Shown: one piece after another, positions 43,809 to 52,025 of the stretch | Layout of the letters: each line of letters starts with the position of its first letter | How positions within the stretch are numbered: position 1 is the stretch's first letter | NCBI RefSeq assembly: GCF_013141715.1 | Contig: NZ_WHOA01000041.1 | Span: 29,060 to 93,059, forward strand | Source of the DNA: Paenibacillus phytorum | Lineage (GTDB): Bacteria; Bacillota; Bacilli; Paenibacillales; NBRC-103111 | DNA length: 64,000 nucleotides | Direction: 5' to 3' | Notes under the pieces: model-generated | Told to the model about the DNA's origin: nothing | Seen by the model: only the letters and a program-made list of their open reading frames with translations | Databases searched by the model: none | Program-made: the position numbers and the translations under genes

Positions 43809-44171
43809 ATGAAGCCTAAGATTCTCGTTGTTGATCCGGTTCAAAGTCTTAGAGGTATTTTGCGCAAAATTATCATTACGATGGGCTACGATGTACTTGA
43901 AGCAGCTAACGGTGCCGAGGCCATTCATACGTATCAAGCCAACCTTCCGATTCTGACCACAATGGATCTGAATATGCCAGACATGACCGGTATCGATGTG
44001 ATCCGAAAAATCAGAGAATTCGACCCTGCCGCCAACATTATGATGTGCTCAGCCTTGGAGCAAAAGACGATGATTATCGAGGCTATCCATGCGGGTGCCA
44101 AAGAGTTCGTTTCTAAGCCTTTCCAGGAACATAATATGAAGGAAACGATGCTGAAACTGCTGATTGTGTAA
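43809..44171 (+). CDS. CheY-like single-domain response regulator
   Basis: A 120-aa receiver domain with no output domain. The phosphoacceptor Asp is in TTMDLNMPDMTG (near residue 56), Ser in MMCSALE and Lys in FVSKPF are present. The acidic pocket at the start is 'ILVVDPVQS': the second acid of the usual Asp-Asp pair is Pro, which may weaken Mg2+ binding. The start is ATG 43809 behind AGGGAGG. No histidine kinase gene adjoins; the GGDEF gene upstream is cut off by a terminator. Confidence 0.85.
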   Translation: MKPKILVVDPVQSLRGILRKIIITMGYDVLEAANGAEAIHTYQANLPILTTMDLNMPDMTGIDVIRKIREFDPAANIMMCSALEQKTMIIEAIHAGAKEFVSKPFQEHNMKETMLKLLIV

Positions 44172-44217
44172 GCGTGGAAGCAGGGTCAGGATTAATAAAG
44201 CTTAATAAAAAGATAGG

Positions 44218-44270
44218 CCTCATACATGTATTTGGTTGATTAGGCAAATAATAGCCAAAACCAAATGAGG
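44218..44270 (+). promoter_or_regulatory. Leader hairpin that could mask the SRAP ribosome site
   Basis: CCTCAT (44218-44223) and TTGGTT (44232-44237) can pair with ATGAGG (44265-44270) and AACCAA (44259-44264). The 3' arm contains most of the GAGG Shine-Dalgarno of the next gene. Weak evidence only. Confidence 0.3.
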
Positions 44271-44280
44271 TGGTAAACAA

Positions 44281-44928
44281 ATGTGTCAATCCATATCTAT
44301 TCTTGCTGATGTCAACGAGCTTGTTAAACAATTCCGTATTGATCGGCTGCTATCGTATAGCTCCAATCGTTATGAGGTGCGGCCGACAGAGTCTGTTTCC
44401 GCTGTGATGATGAACAAAAAGGGAGAACGCACCCTTGATGAATTCCGTTGGGGTCTGATGCCATTCTGGGCAAAAGATGCCGTATGCGGGGACCGCGATT
44501 CGATCTTCACCAATGTCGTCTTCGAGCGTATCGTCAGAAAACAGCGCTGTATCATTCCTTGCAGTGGATTTTATATTAGCGTGACGGAGGGAAAAGAGAC
44601 AGAATGGATTAAGTTCAAAATGCGCAGCGGCACCTTCGGCATCGCGGGGCTGTATGATGTCTGGCGGGCTCCATCCGGTGAAGAAGAGCTTCGTACGTGT
44701 ATGATGCTCATGACAGAAGCGAACTCTCTCGTCTCTCCTTATCAACGCAGAATGCCTGCGATACTCGACCAAGATCAGGCCGAGATGTGGCTACAGCCAG
44801 AGATGAAAGATAGCAGACTCCTCAGATCCATCCTTCGACCAGTAGATGATCTGCTCATGGTTGCGAATGTATTGTCTTCTCCTGCGGAGAAGCTGGAAAG
44901 CGGTTCGGATGTAAGTGTTTTTGTATGA
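44281..44928 (+). CDS. Divergent SRAP / HMCES-YedK-family protein
   Basis: A 215-aa protein of the SOS-response-associated peptidase fold, which shields abasic sites in single-stranded DNA through Cys2. Cys2 is kept (MCQSIS, normally MCGR), as is the Asn of the ARAET-like region (TNVVFER) and RCIIP. The usual GFYEW motif is GFYISV, so the catalytic Glu is missing, and the usual HDRMPVIL is YQRRMPAIL, so the His is missing. It may bind DNA without the usual crosslink chemistry, or belong to a distinct subgroup. It ends in a bidirectional terminator. Confidence 0.8.
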   Translation: MCQSISILADVNELVKQFRIDRLLSYSSNRYEVRPTESVSAVMMNKKGERTLDEFRWGLMPFWAKDAVCGDRDSIFTNVVFERIVRKQRCIIPCSGFYISVTEGKETEWIKFKMRSGTFGIAGLYDVWRAPSGEEELRTCMMLMTEANSLVSPYQRRMPAILDQDQAEMWLQPEMKDSRLLRSILRPVDDLLMVANVLSSPAEKLESGSDVSVFV

Positions 44929-44967
44929 AAAAAAGAGGGCTGCGTCTACACGCTAGCCCTCTTTTTT
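44928..44967. terminator. Bidirectional terminator between convergent genes
   Basis: Stem AGAGGGCT / AGCCCTCT around GCGT...ACGC with A-run before and T-run after; it serves the SRAP gene on + and overlaps the 3' end of the DUF1284 gene on -. Confidence 0.85.
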
Positions 44968-45393
44968 GGTAATGACGGGCGGCAACTCGCCACCCTCTCC
45001 GATCAATTGTACACCTTCCGCACAAACTCCGTAAGGCTCCCAACGGCATGTGGCACATAGGTGACCAATGTCGTCCGGGTTCACACGGTCGGTCACTTGC
45101 CTACAAATCTCCGACCAGCTCAGCTCCATCTCCACTTGCAAGCCAAGCTTGGTGACGATTTCTGCATCGCGCTGATAGACCGTCCTATTTTCACAATGCG
45201 CTTCTTGATCCTTCGGGTAAGCTGCGCAAAGATCATCAGGTCCGAGAACAATGCGGATCATCGTTTCGGGCTTTTGACGCAATTCCTCATAGACGGTCGT
45301 CATATTTTCGCAAAACTCTTTCGAATAACCCATTCCTCTGTATCCCAACAGACAAAGTAAGTGATGTCCGCGAAGCTGGATTGCCTTGGTCAT
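44953..45393 (-). CDS. DUF1284 protein
   Basis: A 146-aa cytosolic protein starting MTKAIQLRGHHLLCLLGYRG, the DUF1284 hallmark (RGHHLLCL). It has several conserved cysteines (FCENM, DLCAAYP, AHCENR, HLCATCRWEPYGVC) which could bind a metal or Fe-S cluster. Function unknown. It overlaps the upstream Nudix gene by four bases (ATGA), so the two are translationally coupled. Confidence 0.88.
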   Translation of the reverse strand: MTKAIQLRGHHLLCLLGYRGMGYSKEFCENMTTVYEELRQKPETMIRIVLGPDDLCAAYPKDQEAHCENRTVYQRDAEIVTKLGLQVEMELSWSEICRQVTDRVNPDDIGHLCATCRWEPYGVCAEGVQLIGEGGELPPVITKKEG

Positions 45394-45956
45394 ATTCTAG
45401 GGACACGGTACAATCCGTACCCTTCCATTTTGATGATTGGATCTTTATCTTCGACTAGACCCGTCGATTTGGAATGCAGGGCAACATCAATGAGCCAGCG
45501 TGTAAAATCCGCCACATTCATCGATTCCATCTCGGCCAAGCTGTAAAATCCTGCTGCGTCGACCTCCACGCCGTCTGGCTGAGGCTCACCGCTGATGTAA
45601 TCCATTTCAAAAGCAATGTATACATTATGTATGCTCCTAGGCAAATCGCGCACAGCTACTAGGCGAGTGACAACTGCTGTGACTCCGCTTTCCTCCAACA
45701 CTTCACGCTCAATCGTATCTTGGATCAGCTCATGCTGCTCAATGTAACCACCTGGGTTGGTCCATCGTCCCTTCCCTGGCTCCTGAGCCCTGCGAACAAG
45801 CAGCATCTTCTCATCCTTCATCACGAGTGCGCCTACACCGATGCTATAATTCCCCCAATGAACAAAGCTGCACACGGTGCAAGCTCTTCTTATTGTGCCA
45901 TCCACATCGCGCGACTCCATTGCGGCTCCGCAGGTCATACAAAACTTGGCTTCCAT
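45390..45956 (-). CDS. Nudix hydrolase with N-terminal zinc ribbon
   Basis: A 188-aa protein. Two CxxC pairs at the N-terminus (CMTCG, CTVCS) make a zinc ribbon. The Nudix box is complete: GYIEQHELIQDTIEREVLEE then SGV, matching Gx5Ex7REUxEExGU. It probably hydrolyses a nucleoside diphosphate derivative; NADH-pyrophosphatase-like arrangement, though the substrate is not determined. First gene of a two-gene unit with DUF1284. Confidence 0.9.
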   Translation of the reverse strand: MEAKFCMTCGAAMESRDVDGTIRRACTVCSFVHWGNYSIGVGALVMKDEKMLLVRRAQEPGKGRWTNPGGYIEQHELIQDTIEREVLEESGVTAVVTRLVAVRDLPRSIHNVYIAFEMDYISGEPQPDGVEVDAAGFYSLAEMESMNVADFTRWLIDVALHSKSTGLVEDKDPIIKMEGYGLYRVPRI

Positions 45957-46151
45957 CTATTTCATCTCCAACTTCCTATAGTCTTGAGTTCCAACTTCCA
46001 TTCGAGTTCACTGTATGTAAGCTTACTGCTTAAAGTGGGCACTAGGCAACTCCGATCCCGTACGTTTTCCGCTCATTGTAGGGGGAATTGGAGATACTTC
46101 CTGCACTTGTCTTGCGATATCGCTGAATTAGAAATCGGGGTGACTCTGTGC

Positions 46152-46345
46152 AAATAAGAGGTGCTGGAGACTCCTATTTGGGCATTTTGAGGAGTTTATG
46201 TGGAAATAAGAGTCTCTAGGGACTCTTATTTGGCGGAATGGGTTGGGATTGGAGAGAATCTAGGCATATAAGAGGTGCTAGGGACTGCTATTTTTACTTT
46301 TTGGTATGTTTAAACGGAAATAAGAGTCTTTGGAGACTCTTATTT
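46152..46345. repeat. Four palindromes of the AAGAGTCT/GACTCTT type, exact 52-62-52 spacing (cluster C)
   Basis: 28-bp dyads centred at 46165.5, 46217.5, 46279.5 and 46331.5. Same consensus as clusters A and B. It lies in the 619-base gap between the Nudix gene and the permease, which otherwise holds only the 8-bp tandem repeats at 46434-46497. Confidence 0.92.
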
Positions 46346-46433
46346 CCCGGATTTGACTGGCGTAAGAAAAACCCGCCACACCTATGGAGGAGGCCCACAG
46401 GATGACGGGGTGCGGGTGACGGGGTGGTGTTGG

Positions 46434-46497
46434 GCTGTTGAGCTGTTGAGCTGTTGAGCTGTTGGGGTTTTGGTTTGTTGGTTTGTTGGTTTGTTGG
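46434..46497. repeat. 8-bp minisatellites: GCTGTTGA x4 then TTTGTTGG x3
   Basis: Four head-to-tail copies of GCTGTTGA/G (46434-46465) and three copies of TTTGTTGG (46474-46497). Noncoding; likely length-variable between strains. Confidence 0.85.
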
Positions 46498-46575
46498 CGT
46501 GTGACTGGATGACTGGTGCGGGGTGGCAGATTTTACTGGTTACAACTAGTAAGACGGTTATGATGCCGCCTCTTA

Positions 46576-47988
46576 CTACACCAAAAACATCGCCACGACC
46601 GTTGTCACCGCGAGGCCAATGAGCACCGGCAGCAGATTACGTCGCGCCAGCTCGAACGGACTCACGCCGCAGATGGCCGCTGCTGGAATCAGCGCCCATG
46701 GAATCAACGTGCCGCCGCCGACCCAGATGGCGGCCACTTGCCCGAGCGCTGTGAGCACAGCCGCGCCGGAGCCGATGGCGGTTGCGAATAGCTGCGCAAT
46801 TGAGCCCGCGAGGGAGATGCCGGAGAAGCCGGAGCCGTCAAGGCCCGTGATGGCGCCGACGACGGTGAGCGTCACGGCACCGACCGCGCCGTTCAGCGGC
46901 ACTTGCCCCGCGAGTGCCACACCCAGATCGTTCACGATCCCGTGCGAGCCTTGCGGAAGTATTTTGCCAAACAGCTCCGTGAAGGCGGAGTCGCCTAGAT
47001 AGAAGAAGGCGGCGATCGGGATCACGGGGCCGAATACTTTGAAACCGAATACAAAACCTTCGATGAGGTAGGAGGTCGTTTGTTCTAGTCCTTGATTCCG
47101 ATGCGCGAGGAGAGTCACCGCAATGAGAATGAATACGGCGGTGCCCCCAACGAGCGCTGTCGCATCTCCTCCTTGCAGGTTAAGCACGAACATCGCAATT
47201 ACGTCTAAGGCGAAGAGCAAAGGAATCATAATCGCCAGAGTTTTCTTCAGATTCGGTGTTAAATTAACTTTGGCCTGCCCGACAGCTGAAATGAGGGAGC
47301 CACTATCTCCTGGACCACTCGCCACGAGGCCATTGCGCCACGTTCCGTTCTTCATGTCCCGCCGCATCATCCAAAAAGCGGTGATCGTCGTGACAAGCCC
47401 CATCACAATAACCAGCGGGATGCTTGCCTCCATGACGGCAGTCACCGGTAATCCAGCTGCATCTGCTGTTAATTTAGGAGCTCCCTGTATAATGTAATCC
47501 CCCGAAAGCGCAATCCCATGTCCGAATAAGTTCATCGCCATAGCTGCACCTAGCGCTGGCAGACCAACGCGGACCGCCACAGGCAACAGAACAGCACCAA
47601 TGAGCGCAACACTGGGAGACGGCCAGAAAAACCATGACGTCACCATCATAATGATACCGATACCCCAGAAAGCTAAAGCAGGCGTTCGCATAAAGCGGGT
47701 TAGCGGAGCGACCATGGTTTCATTAATCCCTGTTCGAATGAGCACGCGGCTCATCGCTACAATAATAGAGATAATCATAATGGTTCCCATCAGCTCTTTG
47801 GTTGCATAAATGAAGCTGTTGAAAATACCAGAAACGGACCCGCTCAACGTTTCAGTTGCCAGCAAGCCAAGCGCGAAAATACCAACCACACAAATCATCG
47901 TTGTGTCTCTACGCTTGATTAAAAGGGTAAGAATAAAACCGATAAATACTAAATAGACCCAATGAATCGGCAATAATTGAATGACCAC
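46576..47988 (-). CDS. Integral membrane permease, ion-transporter-superfamily-like
   Basis: A 470-aa protein with about 12 hydrophobic segments and two similar halves; glycine-rich re-entrant-like stretches ('FWPSPSVALIGAVLLPVAVR', 'SGISLAGSIAQLFATAIGSG') recall citrate/anion transporters of the IT superfamily. GTG start. It stands alone, flanked by repeat-filled DNA. The substrate is unknown and the exact family is not certain. Confidence 0.65.
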   Translation of the reverse strand: MVIQLLPIHWVYLVFIGFILTLLIKRRDTTMICVVGIFALGLLATETLSGSVSGIFNSFIYATKELMGTIMIISIIVAMSRVLIRTGINETMVAPLTRFMRTPALAFWGIGIIMMVTSWFFWPSPSVALIGAVLLPVAVRVGLPALGAAMAMNLFGHGIALSGDYIIQGAPKLTADAAGLPVTAVMEASIPLVIVMGLVTTITAFWMMRRDMKNGTWRNGLVASGPGDSGSLISAVGQAKVNLTPNLKKTLAIMIPLLFALDVIAMFVLNLQGGDATALVGGTAVFILIAVTLLAHRNQGLEQTTSYLIEGFVFGFKVFGPVIPIAAFFYLGDSAFTELFGKILPQGSHGIVNDLGVALAGQVPLNGAVGAVTLTVVGAITGLDGSGFSGISLAGSIAQLFATAIGSGAAVLTALGQVAAIWVGGGTLIPWALIPAAAICGVSPFELARRNLLPVLIGLAVTTVVAMFLV

Positions 47989-48136
47989 CCTAGATCACGC
48001 ATCCTCTCTGCCCATACAGCATTTGGTGCTACATTGTATGCTAGGCTGGGCGGAGGAGTTCGAGTGAATTCGGGTTGAGCGACACCTTGTGGTACAATAG
48101 AAGAACTATTTTAACCAAGTTAGGGGAATGCCGAGG

Positions 48137-48352
48137 ATGGCTAGAAATCAACGCTTAGTAACGGATACGGACTTTCAAGATGCTGTTGAAAGACAGGCTG
48201 TCGTCCGTGTTTTCAAAGATGATCACATTGTGGATTCGAATGCGGTTGTATTGCGTTTCAGTGAAAAAACAGTTGTGGTACAAACTCGTGTTAGTGATTT
48301 GACGTATTACGATCGAGAGGCTTGTGAATTTTTTGAAATGAAAAAACGATAG
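48137..48352 (+). CDS. Small conserved hypothetical protein
   Basis: A 71-aa protein of alternating beta-strand look ('AVVRVFKDDHIVDSNAVVLR', 'VVVQTRVSDLTYYDR'), no Cys, no membrane segment; resembles small OB- or SH3-like proteins. The start is ATG 48137 with AGGGGAA at about 10 bases; the ATG at 48128 is too close to that site. The stop lies within the terminator of the convergent deacetylase. Function unknown. Confidence 0.65.
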   Translation: MARNQRLVTDTDFQDAVERQAVVRVFKDDHIVDSNAVVLRFSEKTVVVQTRVSDLTYYDREACEFFEMKKR

Positions 48353-48367
48353 CTGCTGCAGCTATCG
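48341..48367 (-). terminator. Terminator of the deacetylase operon
   Basis: 10-bp stem CGATAGCTGC / GCAGCTATCG followed on the minus strand by six T; it starts one base past the deacetylase stop. Confidence 0.85.
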
Positions 48368-48368
48368 C

Positions 48369-49364
48369 TTAGTTTAAAGTATAAGAAGTTAGTAGAACGA
48401 AGCTGTAGCCCGCTTTTTGAAGCTCAGGAATAGCTTTCATGATACCTTCTGCCGTATCTTTCTCCGGGTGATTCATATGAGCTAGTACAATAGAACCGCT
48501 TCGGGCTTTTAGCAGCGCTTTATATACCTGCTCCGTGTTATAAGTCGCCCCAGCATCGCCGAGTACATTGTAACCAGCCAACTGAAAGCCCAAATCATGA
48601 ACGACTCCTGCTGCAATATCATCATAATAGGCTGTGCCCGAACGAAAAAATAAAGGACGCCGCCCTGTCATCTTCTCGATCTGGTCTGCATTGTCTTTCA
48701 CTTCATGAATAACATCGCTCACATTCTTGGTTCCCGCGATGCCATACGCCAACTTGCCATTTACGGACAAGGGCCGATGCTCGGTCCCATGATTTTCAAT
48801 CTCAAACAGCGGGTTTACGGCTAATTTGGCAAATATGTCCTTATTGGCCGTTATCCATCTCGCATTGATAAATAAGGTAGCCGGGATGTTCTCCTTGATC
48901 AAATAGTCGATCAGCTTCTCATCGTACCCACTGCCCTCCTTCCCCCCACATGCGTCAAAAGTCAGTGCAATCACTTGATCTTTCGTAGCAAGATGTGTTC
49001 GAACACCAGGGACATTTTCGCCCCATTTCTTTGGTTTAGCGTTTCGGTAACGGTCGATCAAGGTTTTTTCCAAAGACGTAAAAGCCTGACTAGGCGTTGA
49101 ACTTGGGTCGCTTGGAGTCGACGATGGAATCGAAGATGTATCCAGTGCTGTTGGGGCTGGTGATGATGCCGCTGGTGGCGGCGTTGGGGTCTCTTTTTGC
49201 ACTATTGGTGTCGATAGTGGTGTCGATGTTGGTGTCGTCGTCACTAGCGGTACATCACTTACTTCTACAGTCCCTTGAGCTGCCTCTCTATTACCCACCT
49301 CACAGGATGACAACGTTATCATTACGAAAAGAAAGAAAAGGAGGCACACTGTGCGCTCCCTCAT
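48369..49364 (-). CDS. Polysaccharide deacetylase-like lipoprotein
   Basis: A 331-aa protein. Signal peptide with lipobox LSSC (Cys21), then a Thr/Ser/Pro-rich linker of about 70 residues, then a NodB-type domain. Motif 1 reads LTFDACGG instead of TFDD, so the first Asp is present but the metal-ligand Asp is Ala. Motif 2 is HGTEHRPLS (HxxxH), and motif 3 includes 'FFRSGTAYYDD'. Expected outer-surface deacetylation of peptidoglycan or another glycan, but the changed metal site makes that uncertain. Overlaps the upstream YqkE-like gene by four bases. Confidence 0.82.
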   Translation of the reverse strand: MRERTVCLLFFLFVMITLSSCEVGNREAAQGTVEVSDVPLVTTTPTSTPLSTPIVQKETPTPPPAASSPAPTALDTSSIPSSTPSDPSSTPSQAFTSLEKTLIDRYRNAKPKKWGENVPGVRTHLATKDQVIALTFDACGGKEGSGYDEKLIDYLIKENIPATLFINARWITANKDIFAKLAVNPLFEIENHGTEHRPLSVNGKLAYGIAGTKNVSDVIHEVKDNADQIEKMTGRRPLFFRSGTAYYDDIAAGVVHDLGFQLAGYNVLGDAGATYNTEQVYKALLKARSGSIVLAHMNHPEKDTAEGIMKAIPELQKAGYSFVLLTSYTLN

Positions 49365-49621
49365 TTGTGCTTTCGCCAGTCTAGACTGCTCTTAGACAGC
49401 AGATGTCCAAAATCATTATCTAACCGTTTTTCTTCTGCTTTACGAGCAGCTTCCGCCTTTGCTCTCTCTGCATCTTTCTTCGCTTGTTCCTCTGCTTTCA
49501 TGGCATCAGCCTGCGCTTTGAGTCCCTCAAGTATTTCCGGGCGCAGCAAATCCTTAAGTGTTGCAGGTTTATCTTGCACGCTGGTAACAGCAGGAGTAGA
49601 CGACCATTTTTTCTTTGCCAT
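49361..49621 (-). CDS. YqkE-like small protein (DUF3886)
   Basis: An 86-aa charged protein: MAKKKWSS... start, 'LKDLLRPEILEGLKAQADAM' then a long Lys/Glu/Ala coiled coil, ending 'DFGHLLSKSSLDWRKHK'. This fits DUF3886/YqkE of Bacillus. Function unknown. GAGGTGA ribosome site. ATGA overlap with the deacetylase gene. Confidence 0.85.
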   Translation of the reverse strand: MAKKKWSSTPAVTSVQDKPATLKDLLRPEILEGLKAQADAMKAEEQAKKDAERAKAEAARKAEEKRLDNDFGHLLSKSSLDWRKHK

Positions 49622-49665
49622 AACGGGTTCACCTCAGTTCAGTTTCTCCCTATTATTGTACACTT

Positions 49666-51501
49666 CTACTCGTGCAAATGATACGGTACCGTCGCCACGA
49701 CGATATCTTTATCTGCTTGCAGCTTCGAACGAATGCGTGCAGCGGACTGGTTATGGAGCAGTCGATGCCACCATTTTTTCGGCATAAATTGCGGTAAAAT
49801 GACCATAATGTTTTGTTTTTCCGAAACATGTGTGTCAATTCTCTCAATAAATTCAGCAAGCGGCTTCAGTATCGTCCGATAACGCGATTTAAAAATAACC
49901 AATCGAACGCCCGGATCCCATTTATCCCACTTCTCCTGCATCAATTCTTCATCTTCATCCGAGAACGATACATAGAAGGCAATCACGTTTGGCGACAATG
50001 ATTTCGCATAGTTCAAGGACTGTGCTACAACTCGATGAATGCCCGCCACAGGCACAATAATCAACGGTTCCTTCGTGCAAACCCGCTCAATCGTTATATC
50101 AATACGCAACTGCTTCGCTACATCATCGTAGTGATGACTTATTTTCGTAATTATCCAAAGCAGCAGCGGCGTTATAATAATAACAATCCATGCACCTTCA
50201 GTAAATTTTGTTATGGAAAATATGAGTAAAACAGCAAGAGAAACGATGCCTCCTAAACCATTGATGAGCAGTTTTCCGATCCAACCTTTCACTCGCTCTC
50301 TCAACCATTTGCGAACCAAGCCGCCTTGCGCAAGTGTAAAAGATAAAAACACGCCAATCGCATATAGAGGAATGAGTGCATCTGTCTTACCTTTGAAACC
50401 AATCAAAAGAATACTTGCAAGCACACCAAGTGTGATAATCCCATAGTGAAACGAAAGTCGGTCTCCTCGGAATGCGAACATACGCGGGAAGTTTTTATCC
50501 TGTGCCATAATGGATGCTAAGATTGGAAAGCCGTTGAAGCTAGTATTAGCAGCCAAAACCAGAATGAGCATGGTACCAATTTGAGTTGCGTAGTACATCG
50601 CTCCACGACCAAAAGCCTGCTCTGTCACCATCGATAAGACGGATGTATGGCCATTAGGATCAGGTACAATCCCATATCCCAATGCTAACACCGTTACGCC
50701 TCCAAACACGATAGCCAAAAGTGACCCTAAGGAAACTAACGTACGCTTCGCGTTTTTCACGGATGGTGAGCGGAAATGCGGCACGGCATCCGAGATGGCC
50801 TCGATCCCTGTCACGGCAGAACACCCGGAAGAAAATGCTTTTAAAAGGACGAATAACGTTAATGAGCTCGTCATTGAGCTCGGAGCAAAAGCTATGGGAT
50901 GTGTATTGATGGATCCCGTAAGCATATCGTATATACCTTTGACCACTAGCACTAAAATACAAAGTATAAAAAAGTATGTTGGAATAGCGAAGATCGTACC
51001 TGATTCCGAAGTTCCTCTTAAATTAAGCCAAACCATGATCCACACAAGAACTAGAGTAATCGGTACAATATACGGCACCGCCGATGGAAAAGCTGACGTA
51101 ATCGCCTGCACGCCGGCAGAGATCGAAACGGCAACGGTAAGGGTATAGTCAATGAGCAGCGAAACCCCTGTCAGCCTTCCCCACACCATACCTAGGTTTT
51201 CTTTGGAAACCATATACGCTCCGCCACCCTGCGGGTAGGCCTCTATCACTTGCCTATAGCTCAAAACTAGCAGCATAATCAGAGCAATAATGGATACCGC
51301 AATGGGCAAAGAAAACGCAAAAGCGGCAATCCCAACAGTCGCAAGTTCTAAAAGAATCTGCTCTGTCCCGTAGGAGACCGACGATAAGGCATCCGAGGAT
51401 AGGATCGGCAGCCCTTTCCAAACCGGCATTTTTTCAGACTCCATTTCGCTGGATTTAAGCGGCTTGCCAAACATAATTTTTTTCAATGAGTCGCTTGTCA
51501 T
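49666..51501 (-). CDS. kimA: KimA (YdaO) high-affinity potassium importer
   Basis: A 611-aa APC-superfamily transporter with about 12 membrane helices and a roughly 150-residue cytosolic C-terminal domain. 'LPILSSDALSSVSYGTEQIL' and 'EAYPQGGGAYMVSKENLG' are the KimA signatures. It imports K+ with protons, is needed at low external potassium, and is inhibited by c-di-AMP. The upstream 51560-51722 sequence is a ydaO-type c-di-AMP riboswitch, which supports the assignment. The start is ATG 51501 with GGGGGAA 10 bases before; TTG 51519 lies just upstream of that site. Confidence 0.93.
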   Translation of the reverse strand: MTSDSLKKIMFGKPLKSSEMESEKMPVWKGLPILSSDALSSVSYGTEQILLELATVGIAAFAFSLPIAVSIIALIMLLVLSYRQVIEAYPQGGGAYMVSKENLGMVWGRLTGVSLLIDYTLTVAVSISAGVQAITSAFPSAVPYIVPITLVLVWIMVWLNLRGTSESGTIFAIPTYFFILCILVLVVKGIYDMLTGSINTHPIAFAPSSMTSSLTLFVLLKAFSSGCSAVTGIEAISDAVPHFRSPSVKNAKRTLVSLGSLLAIVFGGVTVLALGYGIVPDPNGHTSVLSMVTEQAFGRGAMYYATQIGTMLILVLAANTSFNGFPILASIMAQDKNFPRMFAFRGDRLSFHYGIITLGVLASILLIGFKGKTDALIPLYAIGVFLSFTLAQGGLVRKWLRERVKGWIGKLLINGLGGIVSLAVLLIFSITKFTEGAWIVIIITPLLLWIITKISHHYDDVAKQLRIDITIERVCTKEPLIIVPVAGIHRVVAQSLNYAKSLSPNVIAFYVSFSDEDEELMQEKWDKWDPGVRLVIFKSRYRTILKPLAEFIERIDTHVSEKQNIMVILPQFMPKKWWHRLLHNQSAARIRSKLQADKDIVVATVPYHLHE

Positions 51502-51559
51502 TCGTGATAGTTCCCCCAATTAAACCTAATATCTGACGTAAACTTGCTTTTTAGGACGC

Positions 51560-51722
51560 AAAAAAACACAAGGATAGACCTTGTGTTTATACACATGTTC
51601 TCCTTCCCACGGTCGCTTACGAGGTTAGCTGTCGGGTTCGGGCCGCGAGAATCTGCCCTAAATGGTGCCATACGTAAGCACCTTTACTCACCCCATGAAA
51701 CTTGTGGTTCCCCCGCTTTTCT
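51560..51722 (-). promoter_or_regulatory. ydaO-type c-di-AMP riboswitch with terminator, upstream of kimA
   Basis: On the minus strand the aptamer starts AAAAGCGGGGGAACCAC and contains GGGGTGAGTAAAGG, then 'TCTCGCGGCCCGAACCCGAC', 'AGCTAACCTCGTAAGCG' and GAAGGAGA, the conserved ydaO-yuaA core. It is followed by the terminator stem AACACAAGG / CCTTGTGTT and seven T (51560-51566). High c-di-AMP should favour the terminator and turn kimA off, as known for this class. Confidence 0.93.
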
Positions 51723-51742
51723 AATAAGAAAATTAAGCGAAA

Positions 51743-51770
51743 TATTCAACTGTAAGGTACGAGTTGAATA
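51743..51770. promoter_or_regulatory. 9-bp inverted repeat upstream of the kimA riboswitch
   Basis: TATTCAACT (51743-51751) and AGTTGAATA (51762-51770), loop of 10, in the kimA promoter area. Candidate operator. The rest of 51771-52025 holds no gene I can support. Confidence 0.5.
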
Positions 51771-52025
51771 CTACTCTCTTCTTGATGCATAGTAAAGGAT
51801 TGAAAAAACTTAAAAAGATAACTCCAACCACTACATTCACTCAATAATACGCTTACAATCATACGATTCATTGATTTACTTCCATTCTCTTATTCCATCG
51901 TGGTTTTTTAAACATTTCTGAATGAGTTGAGTAATTAATGAAACAAAGTAAAGGAAAATATTGGATTTTAATGATAACTCCTATGCAAACGAGGATCTGT
52001 GTTGGACCCACAAGCTGAGAACAAG

